Assembly (NCBI GenBank): GCA_030015575.1
Contig: JASDDO010000026.1
Span: 447,989,096 to 448,053,095, forward strand
Reading direction: 5' to 3'
Source: Agapanthus africanus
Taxonomy: Eukaryota > Streptophyta > Magnoliopsida > Asparagales > Amaryllidaceae
DNA length: 64,000 nucleotides
Of this stretch, positions 22,908 to 36,234 are shown piece by piece (position 1 is the stretch's first letter; each line of letters begins with the position of its first letter). The translations under genes were made by a program, and so were the position numbers. The notes beneath the pieces are model-generated. The model ran no database searches. It saw only the letters and a list, made by a program, of their open reading frames with translations, and had not been told where the DNA came from.

Positions 22908-25104
22908 TGTAAGTCTACGTTAGCGCCCCGGCAGTCTACAGACGCCAATTGCGGAATAAAACTTTTTAACTTGGCGCTATCGTATACTTTAACCCGGATC
23001 TGCCATTATTGCTAAACTAACAAACAGTAAAGAGTGTAGAAATGTTGTACCGACTGATCCGAGTCCTCCGGTCTTCATCTCCACTCCGATCTCCTCGCGG
23101 GATCTCCGTCCGTCTCCTCCTCGTCGGAAAGGGCACCACATCGCCTGTAGCTTTTACGGGCTCCCACCTCAATACCGAGGCAACTCGGGCGCGAAGCTGG
23201 CGAATCGACGCGTCCAAGATTTGCTGTAGGAAGTGTAGTGTAGAGGCTACTTGTCTCTTTGGGGTTTGTTGCCTTTGGATGGAGGAATGAAGATTGAAGT
23301 TTGGAGGGAAATGAAGCTACCAATTTTGCAAGCCAAATGAGATGATCAAATGAAGCACAAAATGAATCTCTCATTTTTCTCTCCTCCTCACTAAAGTGGC
23401 CGGCCATTTCAAATTATCAAAATGGTGGAGGGAAAGAATGGATATATATGATGAAGGGAGGTGAGTGTAGGAGTGAAGAAGGGGGTGACCACATCAAGGG
23501 ACAAACAAGCATGCTTCACTTTAATCAAACCATACCTTCATCAAATCACATAAATGCAAGCATGGTGCAAAAGATAATGAAAACTATCATAATCAATGGT
23601 TTTGCAAGAAACCCCCTCCACAAAGATTATTTGCACAATTGCAAATAACCCCCTCCATCGAAAAAGTCCGGCCGGGAAAGAACAAAGGAAAACCGGCCGG
23701 AACGGAATGCAAACTGGCAACTCCAGAAAACTGGTCCCGTAATAAATTACAGGAAAACCCCGACACTGTGCATACACACCCGCATCTGTATTCCGACCGG
23801 ATACAAATGCAATGAGACAAAATCTACACTGTACTAAACTAGGACCGGCTTAAACCAAAGCCGGCTAGTAATATCCATTCGATCCTGATCCGTGCAATAC
23901 CGCACGTATCTGATCGAACCCTGCCATATACCTATACGGCTACTAGTACAAAACGTCCGATCCTGATCCGTGCAATACCGCACGTATCTGATCGGACCCT
24001 GCCATATCTCCATACGGCCTCTACAGCGTTTCGCCCGAAACTTGAGTAACTGAAAGTGTGGTAGACTCTAAAGACTCGTCAATACTATGGCTGTGGATTT
24101 AACCACTAGCACGTCAGAGGTATAAGCCAATACGTAACGGGCCACCAGCTATTGACTAAAAGGGACGTCGATGAGCGAACTCATCCTTACACCCTACTGA
24201 GCCTGTCAGTGACAATATCCGTACAGTCCGGTCCGTTCGTCTATGAGCATCGCATGGCGGGCCTAGGGGGTTGGTAAAAGTCAGACCCCCAAAAGCGGTA
24301 CAAGTCGTGTCGGAGTGTAGCCCAGAACACCCTGAGATACTACTGGAATACCTACCAGTAAATCTCCTGCCTTGGCCAAGGACTTCGTGTAATGGCTCTC
24401 CTAGACACAGCGCGACCTCACCCCCAATACCGGGAGAGACGAAACCCCCGAAGATCCGCTCACTGCCTCCATGTGGCTCGGGACTGTACCCAACTAAAAC
24501 CTGTTTGCACGACTCCTTTGAGCCGTGGTAGGGTAGTAATCAAAGTACAGTGGGAACTCACACGAGACAAATGACGATCCCCAGGTCGATGAACTAACCT
24601 GTACACATGTCACCTGGGAACTGCTATCTGACGTCAGGTATAAGACCAACTAGCATGTTCCCGGCGAGTCCTGTCCGGTGTACTCATAACCCAATGAGCA
24701 CCTGTATACATCTTAGGTGATCCAACTGACACCAGTGGCTTGTGAGACCGGCCACCGCCCCTCGTCGGGGTCTCGACTGTATACACTAGTCTACTCTGGA
24801 GAATCGATGCCCTGTCTCGAAACTCCCACGACTAGGGACCTTTTAAGGATGTGCTTGTAGACCCCAGCTCCCACGTATATGATCGCCCTCATACTGCCGG
24901 TAGTCAAGCAAGAATCCTAGGGGCTCTATCAACGTGCAATAGCGACATGTCATGTCACCTAAAGCAGTACACGATGATAAAGGTAAACCTGATAGCATAC
25001 TATCATCTTGAGTAAGACTGTTCTACCGGGATAGGTCCTCCCTCAATCATTGCAATCACGTTCCTGTGATCCAATAATTGACTCTGAGGGCACTATCTCC
25101 AACA
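22908..25104 (-). repeat. Element B 5' LTR
   Basis: 2197 bp, offset from the other LTR by exactly 7923 bp throughout. GGCCGGCC at 23398-23405, doubled hairpin at 23881-23993. LARD1 LTR sequence resumes after the GTGAT duplication. Confidence 0.92.
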
Positions 25105-27639
25105 GTGATGTATACAAATACGTATACACACATATATTGATTGTTTATTGTTGAGGTTATTGATGATAAAGATAGATTTTAGGTGTGATTGGATAGGTTT
25201 AGTGTTGCGAAACCCTAGAGTAGTGGTTGCACCACACATACACACACACCCATACTTGTATACATTCTTCTTTCATTTGTGCTTATGGGGATATGTATTT
25301 ATGTGTTCATATACTGGATTTAAGGATAATACTTGGGATTTGAGATGAGTCGATGAGATTTGATTTGAGGCCGTGAGATCGGTGATTTGGCAGGGTTCGT
25401 ATTTGAGATACGACATAACGTTGTAGCGGGTCCTTTGACGTAGTGTTTCACACGCGTGCATGCATACGTAGGTGGTATCAGTATTGTACTAGACATAGAT
25501 CAGTACCCGGATTATGATCTTTCATAAAGGGGATACCAGATGAATAGTTTGATGAATGTGATATTGACCCGTACCCAGATTTGGGATGCCGTACGACGGA
25601 TTACGTACGAGCTATATATTGATGTTTGATCCGCACTCTTGACTTGGGAATGCCTGATTATAGATATGGTATCGGATGTGATATTATTGAGGCAGGATCA
25701 CCGACTAACATATACATGTAGGTATATGTATCGACTCAGAGGTTAGGCGGTTTCCTTACCTTCAGTAGCCAGTTAGCTTAGGCCTTTAGTTTAGTGTAGT
25801 TATTAGACTAGATTTACATTAAATATAGATTTGTTATCTTTGTGTCTAGTATTTAGCTCCCGCTCATTATTGTTGTTGCTCCGCATCACATACTTATTGT
25901 GATTCATATTCCATTATTGATATCATGCTGTTCGGACACCCGCACCATTACCGTTGACGCGTATGTACTACGTACACTTACTTGCTGGCTCACACACATC
26001 TTCTTCGGTAATTGCCATGTCACGTACACTTAGAGAATATTATTGCTTGACTTAGCTTGTTAGATAGTAGTTTTGACATGATATTAGTGTACTTGCCTTA
26101 TATGCCAGTTTACACATTGTAGTTATTACTTGTCACTTCAAGCATACTGTTATTCATTGTTAGGCCGCATTCATGGATTGTCATGCATATATTCACTATT
26201 TTACGTGCTATTGAGGTTTTGGGTTCGGATTTCCATGAGATTTTCTGGATTTGGGGGAAAACCGCCAAACTTATACAAACTTCTTCTCTTTCCTATTTAA
26301 ATGAAAAGCGTGGTTTTCCCATGATGTATGAGTCGTCCACCATGAGTTTGCTGATGGATTTCGAGACCCGATTCGAGGAGACGGATGAACCGTTTCGGGT
26401 ACATGGTGGACCCGGTAAGGTACCCCGGGGCAAGAAGGTCGTGTTGTAGATGTTGAGCCCGGCAGGGGAGCACTACCTACCGGTGATATTACCCGACGCG
26501 TCTGATATCCGGAGGATACCGTCGTGGTCTTGAGATTGATGGTTGGGGCCGGTCTGGACTGACGGCACCCTAGATAGTGAGATTGAGACATACAGAGATA
26601 TTTGAGATATTGAGGTACAGAGATTGCGACACAGAGATATCGAGATATTTGGATATTTGTTTTGTGTCGATGCTAGGCACCGTTTATGCTGATTTCATTT
26701 ATGATACCTCGTTTTTAAAAAGTACACAGAAATCTCACTAATTTATGAAAGCAGTTTTCTTTAGTACATGCATTTTGTTTCATGCATTCATACATCATCC
26801 ATATGATATATTGCTACCTGAGGCACTGACACGGGCACATGGGATTACCCTTGGGTTAGACATTTACTCTAACCATTGTTATAGGCTGCTGTTTATATAT
26901 ATTTGAGGATATATTATGATCGTTGACCTAGGATTGCGTTGTTCATGCGATTTCAGTTCGTAGATGTTTTCTTTCTACTCACGAGTTAGCAACTCACCCC
27001 CGTTGTGCCACAGTTTCTTGCAGATTTTGCCGTACAGGTTTCTTTACGGCTTTGCTGGCTCTGCTTCTTTTCGGGTGACTTGCTAGTAGGTGGGTTTATT
27101 TGTATCGTACCCATCATTATACTTTGTATATTATTATTTTGTTGTATCTAGAAGTTCCATCAACCAAACATGTATTTATTGAGATAGAGACTAGTGTTGT
27201 TTATTCTTTCGACCTTAGAATCGCGCGTTGTATTTCTATGGATTTCTTGCTGTTTTGAGTTTCCTTTTGAGTTTTGATCCTCGCCATTGGCGTTATATAT
27301 AATATTGCTTGCGTGGTTGTGACCGTCGATTGACGAAGAGCTAGCTCCCGCTTGGGGATGCCTTTTTATTGATTTCGTATACTATTCATGTTGTATCCCG
27401 TTTGGGGGCCTGTATTTACAAAGCAGACTCTGCAGAAATTTTCAGGAAATATTTGATGTTTTTAAAAACGCATAATTCGGCTTATGCTATTAAAACTACT
27501 TGATTTAAATTAGTTTTCCTTCACTCTACAACTGTTCTTGGTTTTGATTTCTGGGTTTTCAGCTTACTTAGATTACGTACGCCTCGAGACGTTTCGTAGT
27601 CTAAGTGCCGGTCATGTTCCGTACATTCGGGTCGTGACA
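25105..27639 (+). repeat. LARD1 3' LTR, segment 3
   Basis: Matches LARD2 5' LTR from about 56095 to 58772 and ends GGGTCGTGACA. Its last 454 bp are the partner of the window's first 454 bp. The next bases belong to the LTR end of element C, so LARD1 was inserted there. Confidence 0.88.
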
Positions 27640-27649
27640 ATATCCAACA

Positions 27650-30600
27650 ATCTCCCACTTGCACTTAAATCTAATTATTGCGATGTCGCATACTCACAGC
27701 CCGTGTGATACCGAACATCCAACTCCTCTACTAATCAGTTTCACAAAGCTCGTTTGTAAAACTATTGTGTTCGAGAAATAGCCTCAGTGGGTGGATCCGC
27801 CCTGATGTTTCTTTCTGTAACTTTCTAAATCTTAAGTTCGTGGAGAAAGACATCTCCCGAATTGAGAAATATCTGTCTTAGAATATGTCTGGATATCTGA
27901 TGGGACCTAGTTCATAAATGAACTTCAAATCCAAACTTCTTAGACTGTATCGATAACTGAACCTAATCAGTTTCCAGTACCATGCCTCCCACGGTATCTT
28001 CTTGGACCACCTGTCCAAAATACTGTCCCTCGTCAGAGGGAAAACTATAATTCTGACAATCACTCTGTCATCCATGTCACCTTTGAAGCCTGGAATGATA
28101 ACCGTCTCCCGAAGGCGGTTGTCGTCATTAAATCCATAGAACATGTACTTATGTTCTAAATCTGCTTCCTTATGTTTCTTCAGGATTGGATTAATATAAA
28201 CATATCACATCTTGTGCAAAAACAACATCTGGTGTGGTACTTGAAATCTCACGATTGACTTAATTGCCTAAGCATGTGATCTGTCAATCATGCACATCCC
28301 TCTCCCTTTTAGTCTATAAGACACATTTAGAGAGGGTGACTCCATCACATGCAGATACACCACCATGCCAGGAGTCATCTATTCTAAATACCTTTAGAAT
28401 ACTGTCAATGTACCCACATTGAGAAACTACCAAAATCAAGATCTAAAACCATAGATCTAGTAACAAGAATGTCAGATATTATATCCATATCCTTTCTGGA
28501 GAAACAACTGTGTGACGACCACAGTACAACCGATCGTAGTATAGGAGTTTTATTTCCTACTCTGTGTATGTCATCCAAATACAAGGACATCACCCCCTAC
28601 TATCTTCTTAACATATCCATCCCCTATTCTGATGAAGTCAAACCCATGACTGTCACATCAAAAATAGATGATCCATCTCCACTTTTTCTGCTCAAGTCTA
28701 TAGGTAGACATAAGCTACTTGCCCACTATGCTTCCGCCGCTCCCACTGACTACGACAACCCTCTGGCAGAATAATATATACGTACACTTCTAAAGCTTTT
28801 TAAGAACGACGCTATACTTATCTTCCTGCCGGGTCTCATAGCCTGGAACAACGGTAGTGTCAAGTCTGGGTAAACAAGAACCTCCCTGTCACCGTCCTTG
28901 AGGCTACCGGAGTACCTCTCGGGTGTCTGAGGTTACCCACCATATCTGCGGAGTGGATAATGGAATGTCAAACCTGATTGAATAAATAGGTCCTATTAAA
29001 TTTTCCGTAATCGATTACGGTTCTGGAATCACTTCCAGTTCTACCATACTACCACTGCTGTTTTCTGAAAAAATTCATTTTACTAAAACAGTAGCGAGTC
29101 AAGAACAATATCACTATTGGTCTTCAAGATGGTAGAAAGTCAACCCTTGTCAAAGCCAGGGTGAACCCACAAACTGTCGTTACAGAAACGTGCCTTGAGT
29201 TATCCAGTGTCTGGTTTTAAGCATAAGCTGGACAACTCACCGTACCTTAACATTGTTAAGATATGAACCATTCTATATCCAATATAGAAACTTTGGCACT
29301 TATTTAATTGGAACCAGATTCAAATCATGCAGCTGTCTCCAGTGCATATCAATTTAATGGAGAGAGAATAATCAGCATTACTCAACTTAGGAATACATCC
29401 AATTATGTGTAACCTGAAAGAGAAACAAGTTTCTCAAAACCATTACTATCATCTGAATATCAATCACAAGAATCTACATCTTCGATCTCTTTGAAGAATC
29501 CCGATACTTGTGACACCTGGTTCTCTACTTTATTCTTATACCCACAACTTCTCAAAACTTAGACCTTGTATTTCTACGAAACACTTGTCTAAACTCTAGA
29601 GAAGTCATAAGTAAACAGAACATAGTACGAGGACCAACCCCTTGTCCTGGTGGACACTGGACAACATACAATACTCTTTATAAGTCCTCTGAGTTGAATA
29701 ACTCAAAACCTGTTCGTCGTAGGTTGAAAACTGTACCCAGGCGATTTCCTCAAATATCACCAATTACAATGAATTCCGATATAATGAGGATGATCACCTT
29801 ATTCCCAATAACTTACTCCCACTCATCATCTGTAAAACCATACAGATGTGAGAATCATACCTGGTAAATACATACCCTGGAGTAAGTATCTAATCGGGAA
29901 ATCAGTTTTCCTTTAACAATGCACTGAAACATAAAAATGTTTCGTAGGGGTATCCTAGTATTCCTAGTAATGCCTCTTCCATAATCCAATTCATGACTAT
30001 AACCATATATTTCTTTGCCATCTCTCCAAATCCCTTTATTTGTCTTTATTCATTACCTTCTGTACACCATCGTTAGGCTAAATGGTTTTCTTCCTTCCCT
30101 ACCGTTCGGCACCAGCCTATGGTTTGGAAAAAGACTATCCAGTAAGCATAATAGGTGTACTCTCCTAACCCTAGGAGTACTCGTAACATGAGAGAAGGTG
30201 ATGATAAAAGACAACTGATTAATACCTTATTCTATTAAAGGTGAAATAGGAGTGGCGATGAAGTACGCGGGTTGATCGTGAATGATAAAAGTTGCAATTT
30301 ACTTTGCCCTCTTTCTAATCCGTTTATTTTGTCTTTAGTTATTACCTTCTGTACACCCTACTTAGGCTAATTGGTTTTCTTCATTCCCTACCTTTCGGCA
30401 CCAGCCTATGGTTTGGAATAAGACTTTCCAATAAGCGTAATAGGTGTACTCTCCTAAAATAAGGAGCCTTCACAATCTGAGAAAAGGTGATAATAAAAGA
30501 CAACTGAATAAACCAATTCTATTTCTTCTGAACCTGGATCCATCCTTGAAGTAGTACCTTCGAGTTTGTATATAACCAAACGATGGATCTATCCAATATA

Positions 30601-32368
30601 AGTGGATGTCCGTAGTAATACCGGGTGTTCTGAGAAATTCAAAGGGTAAAGAAGGAGCGGCAATGACTTATGCAACTCGGACAATCCAAAAGTCAGTATT
30701 TTAAAAAGGTTCGGTCAATCTTGATCACTGAGTCATAGTCTAGGGTCGGTCAAAGGTCGCTGCCAAAGAGAGAGAGAGAGAAAAGAAACACTCTGCGTGC
30801 ACTCTAACCTAGATCAGAATGATTAACAATTTATCTAATCAGGAAACCTCCCACTGTACCGTCAAATTCTCCTTCAAACCTAAAAGAAGAATCAATCGGG
30901 ATCACCCGAAGAGTAGACCAACTCATCAGTGGGAATCAGGATCCAACCATCGTCGCATGATAACCTGATGGAAGCCACTCAAGTTATCACACTCCAGAAA
31001 GTATACGCATACTTGGCAAGTTTCAGTTTCTTTAGAAACTCCCGATATGATTTTTGCCCCATGATCTTATGACCTTGGCGTTGGTCAAAATGTCATACAT
31101 CACATGCTAAGTTCTACCATCACTATCCAGGTCAATTTGAACCCACCCGCACATGCCCCTGACGTTGGCCAAATGGCAGAACGACTGTCCCAAACAAACT
31201 CATCTATCTATGCAACAAATGAATACCCAGCAGCTACCAAACACTATGGCTTGGCGTTGGTCAAAATACATAGCTTGAATACTACTGAATAACCAAAAGT
31301 AATCACGGAGGGCTACGGCTGGTTTTTGGCGAAAAACCATTAACGTAATGAACTTGATCTTGTTGAAGGAACCTGATAGCTTTTTATAAAAATATAGTGG
31401 CGAAAACCTTTTGCTAAAGTGGTCACTCCGAGTGAAGGGATCTCGGCTCTTTCCTCGTGGAATGAGGTGCAGGATATTCTAACTGAATACCGCTATGCAA
31501 AGCAACTTGTAATCGACTATAATGAAGTTATTACCCTGACGTATACTTCTGCCCAAGGGGTCACTCCCGGGGAAGGGATCTCGGCCCTTGCCTCGTCGAA
31601 TGAGGTGCAGGATATTCTAACTGAATATCACCGTGCAAAACAAAAGGAAATGTCTTTGTAATAACACCTTTTAAAACTGTTCCAACAACATCAAATATAG
31701 GTTTGTTTTATCCTTGCATTGATAAGAATCAATGTAGTTCCATCAATCAATCACACCAGAAAAGAACAAAAAATAAAATGGACGTATATGCCATCCGCAT
31801 TCGTCACTGGGTCCCGTCATCACCCGTTAGGTTACTTAACTAACGACAGAGTGGGGGCTGGACTAGCGCGGGTGTAAAACATATACAACATCTAATAGTA
31901 TATATACCAATCAACAATAATCGCTCCAGACGTGATAAAATGCAACATTACAGAAAAAGTAATAATCATCACAGAACAATAAAAATAATCTGGGATCCCC
32001 TGGTTTCACAGAGCCGCTACTGAAACCCGACGCTCCCCTGGTCGTGTGGATAGCCTGTGCAATGAAATCTAGACCCCTACGGGTGCGGCAAGTTACCCGC
32101 CAAAACCTGAAGCGAGGCAGCCACCTACAACAAAGTGAATGGTCCACCCTACACTTCACGGAATCTGGTAACTTGAGCACCCCCCCTTGGGTCAACCTGT
32201 ATCCCCTACGAGTGCGGCGAATAGTCTGCCAATTCGAGAGTGAGGCCCTTTTAAAAATCGACAGAAACTTTGAACAGAAAAACTGTAGTTTTTGAAATTC
32301 GGTTCGATCGATATTTTAAACGCGTTAGCACAATTTAGTATAGCTTAATGGTGAGGCTCTGATACCAC
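27650..32368 (-). mobile_element. Element C internal region
   Basis: Begins with the purine tract complement ATCTCCCACTTG. It contains a reverse transcriptase relic (28405-28800), a pair of 0.4-kb modules (about 30040-30640), related TTGGCG motifs near 31075-31265, the 137-bp module pair (about 31418-31640), and ends at the primer site complement GATACCA near 32361. I recognise no gag or integrase. Confidence 0.72.
28405..28593 (-). pseudogene. Copia reverse transcriptase relic, element C
   Basis: A 62-codon frame includes SLYLDDIHRVGNKTPILRSV, the same piece of Copia reverse transcriptase found in A and B. It lies at the equivalent place upstream of the 3' LTR. It is a short fossil, not a functional gene. 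Confidence 0.65.
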
Positions 32369-34454
32369 TGTAAGTTTACGGTAGTGTCCCGGCCGTCTAA
32401 CAGACGCCAAATGCGGAACAAAAACTTTTTGACTGGCGCTATCATATACTGTAACCCGGATCTGCCATTAAAGCTAAACTAACAAACTACAAAGTGGGTA
32501 TAAATGTTATACCGAACGATCCGAGTCCTTCGGTCTTCAACCATCATCCCACGCTTTGTTGTGGCTGCTCCGATCTCCTGAAACTCCAGTCTTCTCATCC
32601 AGGTGGCACCACGTCGACGGATCTTTAAACGGGCTCTCGCCTCTGAACCGAAGCAACTCGATCATCAAGTTTGCTAAAAGAGATGTCCAAAATTGATGTA
32701 GAGAATGACTAGAACATTTTGTCTCGTTACATCCAAAACTATGGATGAACGGTTAATGAAGTTGCCTTTTCGGATTGGAATGAAATGAGAAATGTTTCTA
32801 TCTAATTTCCATGAATCCCAAAGATATCATAAAAAAATTTTTTCATGCAACCATAACATTTTCAAAGAGGGGCCGGCCACTTAAGAAGAGGGGGAGGTGA
32901 GTGTGGGAGGGGGAAGGTGACCACAAGAATTAATTGATGAATGAGTCATAATAACACCTTGCATCTCATTAATGCATACAATGAATCAAATAAACCTAGT
33001 CATCAACTCATTTAATGACCAATTAAAGCACTAAGCCACCTCACCATCCTAGTCACCATCTAGAACCTTCTAGAAACACGACTCACCCAGGAAAAGATAA
33101 ATCCGTCTTTAACCGAATGTTAAAGACGAGTGATAGAAAACTGGAAACTGGCAACTTCCAAAAGCGATCGCGAAACGAATTTTAGGATAACCCCGTAACA
33201 GTATAAACATACCCGCATTTGTATTACGACCGAATACAAATGCAACTGAGACAAAGATATTATATCTACACAGTATAATACTTGGATCCGGCTTAAACCA
33301 AAGCCTACTAGTATTATCTGCCCGAAATATGACACGTGCGAAAACGCACGTGCATTTTACGAACCCTGCCATAAAACCATACGGCCTCTACAACGTTTCA
33401 TCCGAACTTGGGAAACTGTCTGTGGGGGACTCTAATGACTCATCAACACACTGGCACTGGGTATAACCACTAGCACGTCAGAGGTACGAGCTGTACGTAA
33501 CGGTTGCCTATGTATTGATTGGAAGGGAAGCTGACGAGCGAACTCATCCAAAAACCCTACTGAGCCTAACAGTGACAATATACATACAGTCCGGTCCGTT
33601 CGTCTATGAGTATCGCATATTGGCCTAGGGGCTGGTATCGTCAGACCCCCAATAGCAGTATAAGTCGTGTCAGAGAGTAGCCCAGATCACCCTGAGATAC
33701 TACTGGAGTACCTACCAGTAAATCTCCTGTCTCGGCCGAGGGCTTTGTGTAATGGCTCTCCTAGACACAGCGCGATCTCACCCCCAATACCGGGAGAGAC
33801 GAATCCCCTGCCGATCCCCTCACTTGCCTCCATGTGACTCGGGACTGTACCCAAAAAAGACCTGTTAGCACGACTCCTTTGAGCCGTGATAGGGTAGAAA
33901 TCAAAGCACAGTGGGAACTCACACGAGATAAATGACGACCTCAGGTCGATGAACTAACCTGTACACATGTCACCAGGGAACTGCTATCTGACGCTAGGCA
34001 TAATACCAACTAGCAGGTTCACGGCGAGTCCTGTCCGGTGTACTCATAACCTAATGAGCACCTGTATACATCTTAGGTGATCCAACTGACACCAGTGGCT
34101 TGTGAGACCGGCCACCGCCCCTCGTCGGGGTCTCGACTGTATACACTAGTCTACTCTGGAGTATCGATGCCCTGTCTCGAAACTCCCATGACTAGGGACA
34201 CTTTAAGGATGTGCTTACAGACCCCCAGCTCCCACGTATATGATCGCCATCATACTGCCGGCAGTCAAGCAAGAATCCTATGGGCTCTATCATCATGCAA
34301 TAGTGAACTAAAGCTTGTATACTTTGATAAAGACAAACCAGATAGCATACTATCATCTTGAGCAAGACCGTCATATCGGTATCGGTCCTCCCTCAATCAT
34401 TGCAATCATGTGCCTACGATCCAATAATTGACTTTGAGGGCACCATATCCAACA
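32369..34454 (-). repeat. Element C 5' LTR
   Basis: About 2086 bp from TGTAAGTTTACGG to CATATCCAACA on the + strand, similar to the B LTR along its length (for example CCTGTATACATCTTAGGTGA). GGCCGGCC lies at 32871-32878. The flank changes at 34455 to an older LTR (element E). Confidence 0.85.
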
Positions 34455-36234
34455 AAATCTAGTAAGCTTTTTCAATGAAGAAGAAGAAGAGGCAAGTGAT
34501 GAATTATTGTTGTATGGTTAGAAATGCAACCATGGGTAAAGTATATCATCCTTAACCCTTGTTGGGACTTAGCCATTAGCTATGGTTAAAGGTATGGTCG
34601 TTAATTATCTTAAACTAGACAAAAAGAGTGGACAAAGTCAAAGATGACTAAATGCTTCTACAAGCTTCAACCATGACAAATATCCACAATATTTGAAGTA
34701 CTTAATTATAAATATTAACCTTAATCTTAACCTTAGCTTGGTTTAACTCTCATAAACCCTTGTTGCATTTATAACCTAACATGTTACAATTATACATATC
34801 ACATATATGTAATATAGCAAGAAAAGTAAAGAATACATTTAACATATATCACATATATATCAATGTATCCAAAATGAGAAAAAGAATTACTTAAGTGAGC
34901 ATATATTAGTTAATGTAATGTTATATATCACATATATAATTATACATTAAATTATTAAATCATTACTTGATTTAATAATCCAGCTATATTACATATAACA
35001 GACTAATATAATATGTATCAATTTATCGAATCAACACTTGATCCGATAACCCGGCTATATCACATATACCCGGCTGATATCACAAATCGCGAGAATAGAA
35101 TACTGTATCACATATCTTATTAATCTCGGTCCCCGCACATATCACATATGCGCTCCTACTCCGTTTCGCCTTTGCCAGTAAACCTCTTTGTAGGACTCTA
35201 AAGACTCGTCAATACGCCGGCAGTAGGTGATAACCATATCAAACACCCACAAGCCGCAAGAGGCCAGCAGAACGTAATAGCCAACCGGGTATTGAGCAAC
35301 CAAAAGATCAACAAGCAAGCCTGTACATACACCTGCAAATCCAATCAGTAACACTACCGTACAGTCCGTTCTTTTCGTCTGATATGTCACGTATCTAGTC
35401 TAGGGGTGGTAAACGTCAGACCCCAGTAACCGATAAGTCGTGTCAATTTGAGGCTCATAACGGGTCGAGAAATTACTGATAACACTTACCAGTAGATCTC
35501 CATATCAGCCCAGACCAGGAACTTCCAATTATTGCCAACAGTACACAACGCAACATCAACCCCCAATACCGAGAGAGACGAAACACCTCTTATCGCTCAT
35601 TGCCTTTATGTGATTCGGGACTGTACCCAAAAGCCACCGTTTTGCATGTTCTCATGAACGTGGTAAGGTAGAAATCAATGCACAGTGGGAATCACACAAG
35701 ACTCTTTGACGATCTCGGGTCTACAGACTAACAAGTACCAGTGTCACCGGAGAATTGCTATCTAACGATAGGTATAATACCATTTAGGAGTTCTCAGCGA
35801 GTCCTTTCAGTGTACCCAGTCTGCACTGAGCACCCGTATACCATCTTTGATGTCGAACACCAATGGATGTGGGATCATCCTTCGCCCATCAAATGGGTCA
35901 AGATGCGCATATGCTAGTCTACTCTGGAGTATCGATGCCCTATCTCGATACATCCTCGTCTAGGAACAGTTATAGGATGTACTTGTAGACTACCCTGGCC
36001 CCACTAGTATGATCTGCATCATAGTCCCAGTAGTCAAGTACATATCCTAAGGGCTTTATCAACATGTGATAGCAAGATAGTGTTCCGATACAACTCTATA
36101 CGTTAAGATAAAGAGCAACCAGATAGCTGACTATCATATCGAGCAAGAAAGTCCTCTCTATATATATCCAAGCATCCACTATAATATACATCACATGTAC
36201 AATAATGGCCTCTAGGGCATATACATAACTAACA
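34455..36234 (-). repeat. Copia-type LTR E, partial, cut by element C
   Basis: The reverse complement matches the element D 5' LTR (39341-41070) from its start, including ATGCCCTAGAGGCC and CGATCTCGG-type stretches. It ends at CATAACTAACA (36234), the complement of the LTR start TGTTAGTTATATG. The remaining 0.45 kb of this LTR should lie upstream of the window beyond C. No purine tract follows 36234, so this is the outer end of a 5' LTR or of a solo LTR. Confidence 0.75.

Larger units (their letters stand above)
14985..25104 (-). mobile_element. Copia element B, very young insertion
   Basis: A complete - strand element of 10.1 kb in the LARD1 3' LTR. Its two LTRs (14985-17181 and 22908-25104) are each 2197 bp. 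By eye they differ at about two bases, near 15954 and 17139 against 23877 and 25062. With the perfect GTGAT target duplication this points to insertion within some tens of thousands of years. The interior (17182-22907) matches element A in order but has no open frame above 185 codons, and only relics of reverse transcriptase. The coding region therefore looks decayed although the insertion is fresh, which suggests movement by proteins supplied from elsewhere. Confidence 0.92.
1..27639 (+). mobile_element. LARD1, large non-coding LTR retrotransposon, split by two nested inserts
   Basis: The window opens inside the 5' LTR of this element. The visible order is 5' LTR end (1-454), primer site, internal region (455-3198), polypurine tract, then a 3' LTR in three pieces (3199-4710, 14632-14984, 25105-27639) separated by elements A and B. 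The reassembled 3' LTR is about 4.4 kb. The internal region shows no gag or pol I could recognise with confidence, so the layout fits the plant LARD class (long LTRs around a non-coding core). The 454 bp of 5' LTR differ from the 3' LTR end at about 17 places (3.7%). At 1.3e-8 substitutions per site per year, a rice rate used only as a guide, that is about 1.4 million years. The element sits inside the LTR of Copia element C, so its right flank at 27640 is C sequence. Confidence 0.85.
27640..34454 (-). mobile_element. Copia element C, - strand, 3' LTR cut by LARD1
   Basis: Visible parts, read on the - strand: 5' LTR (32369-34454), internal region (27650-32368) and the last ten bases of the 3' LTR (27640-27649, ATATCCAACA on the + strand). 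The rest of that LTR should lie upstream of the window, on the other side of LARD1. Gene order and modules match A and B, but the interior is shorter (4.7 kb) and strongly decayed. C is older than LARD1 because LARD1 sits inside it. Confidence 0.82.

Noticed and set aside
34455-35100. Possible unique host DNA right of element C
   Set aside because: Its reverse complement follows the D LTR at about 40450-41070, so it is LTR E.
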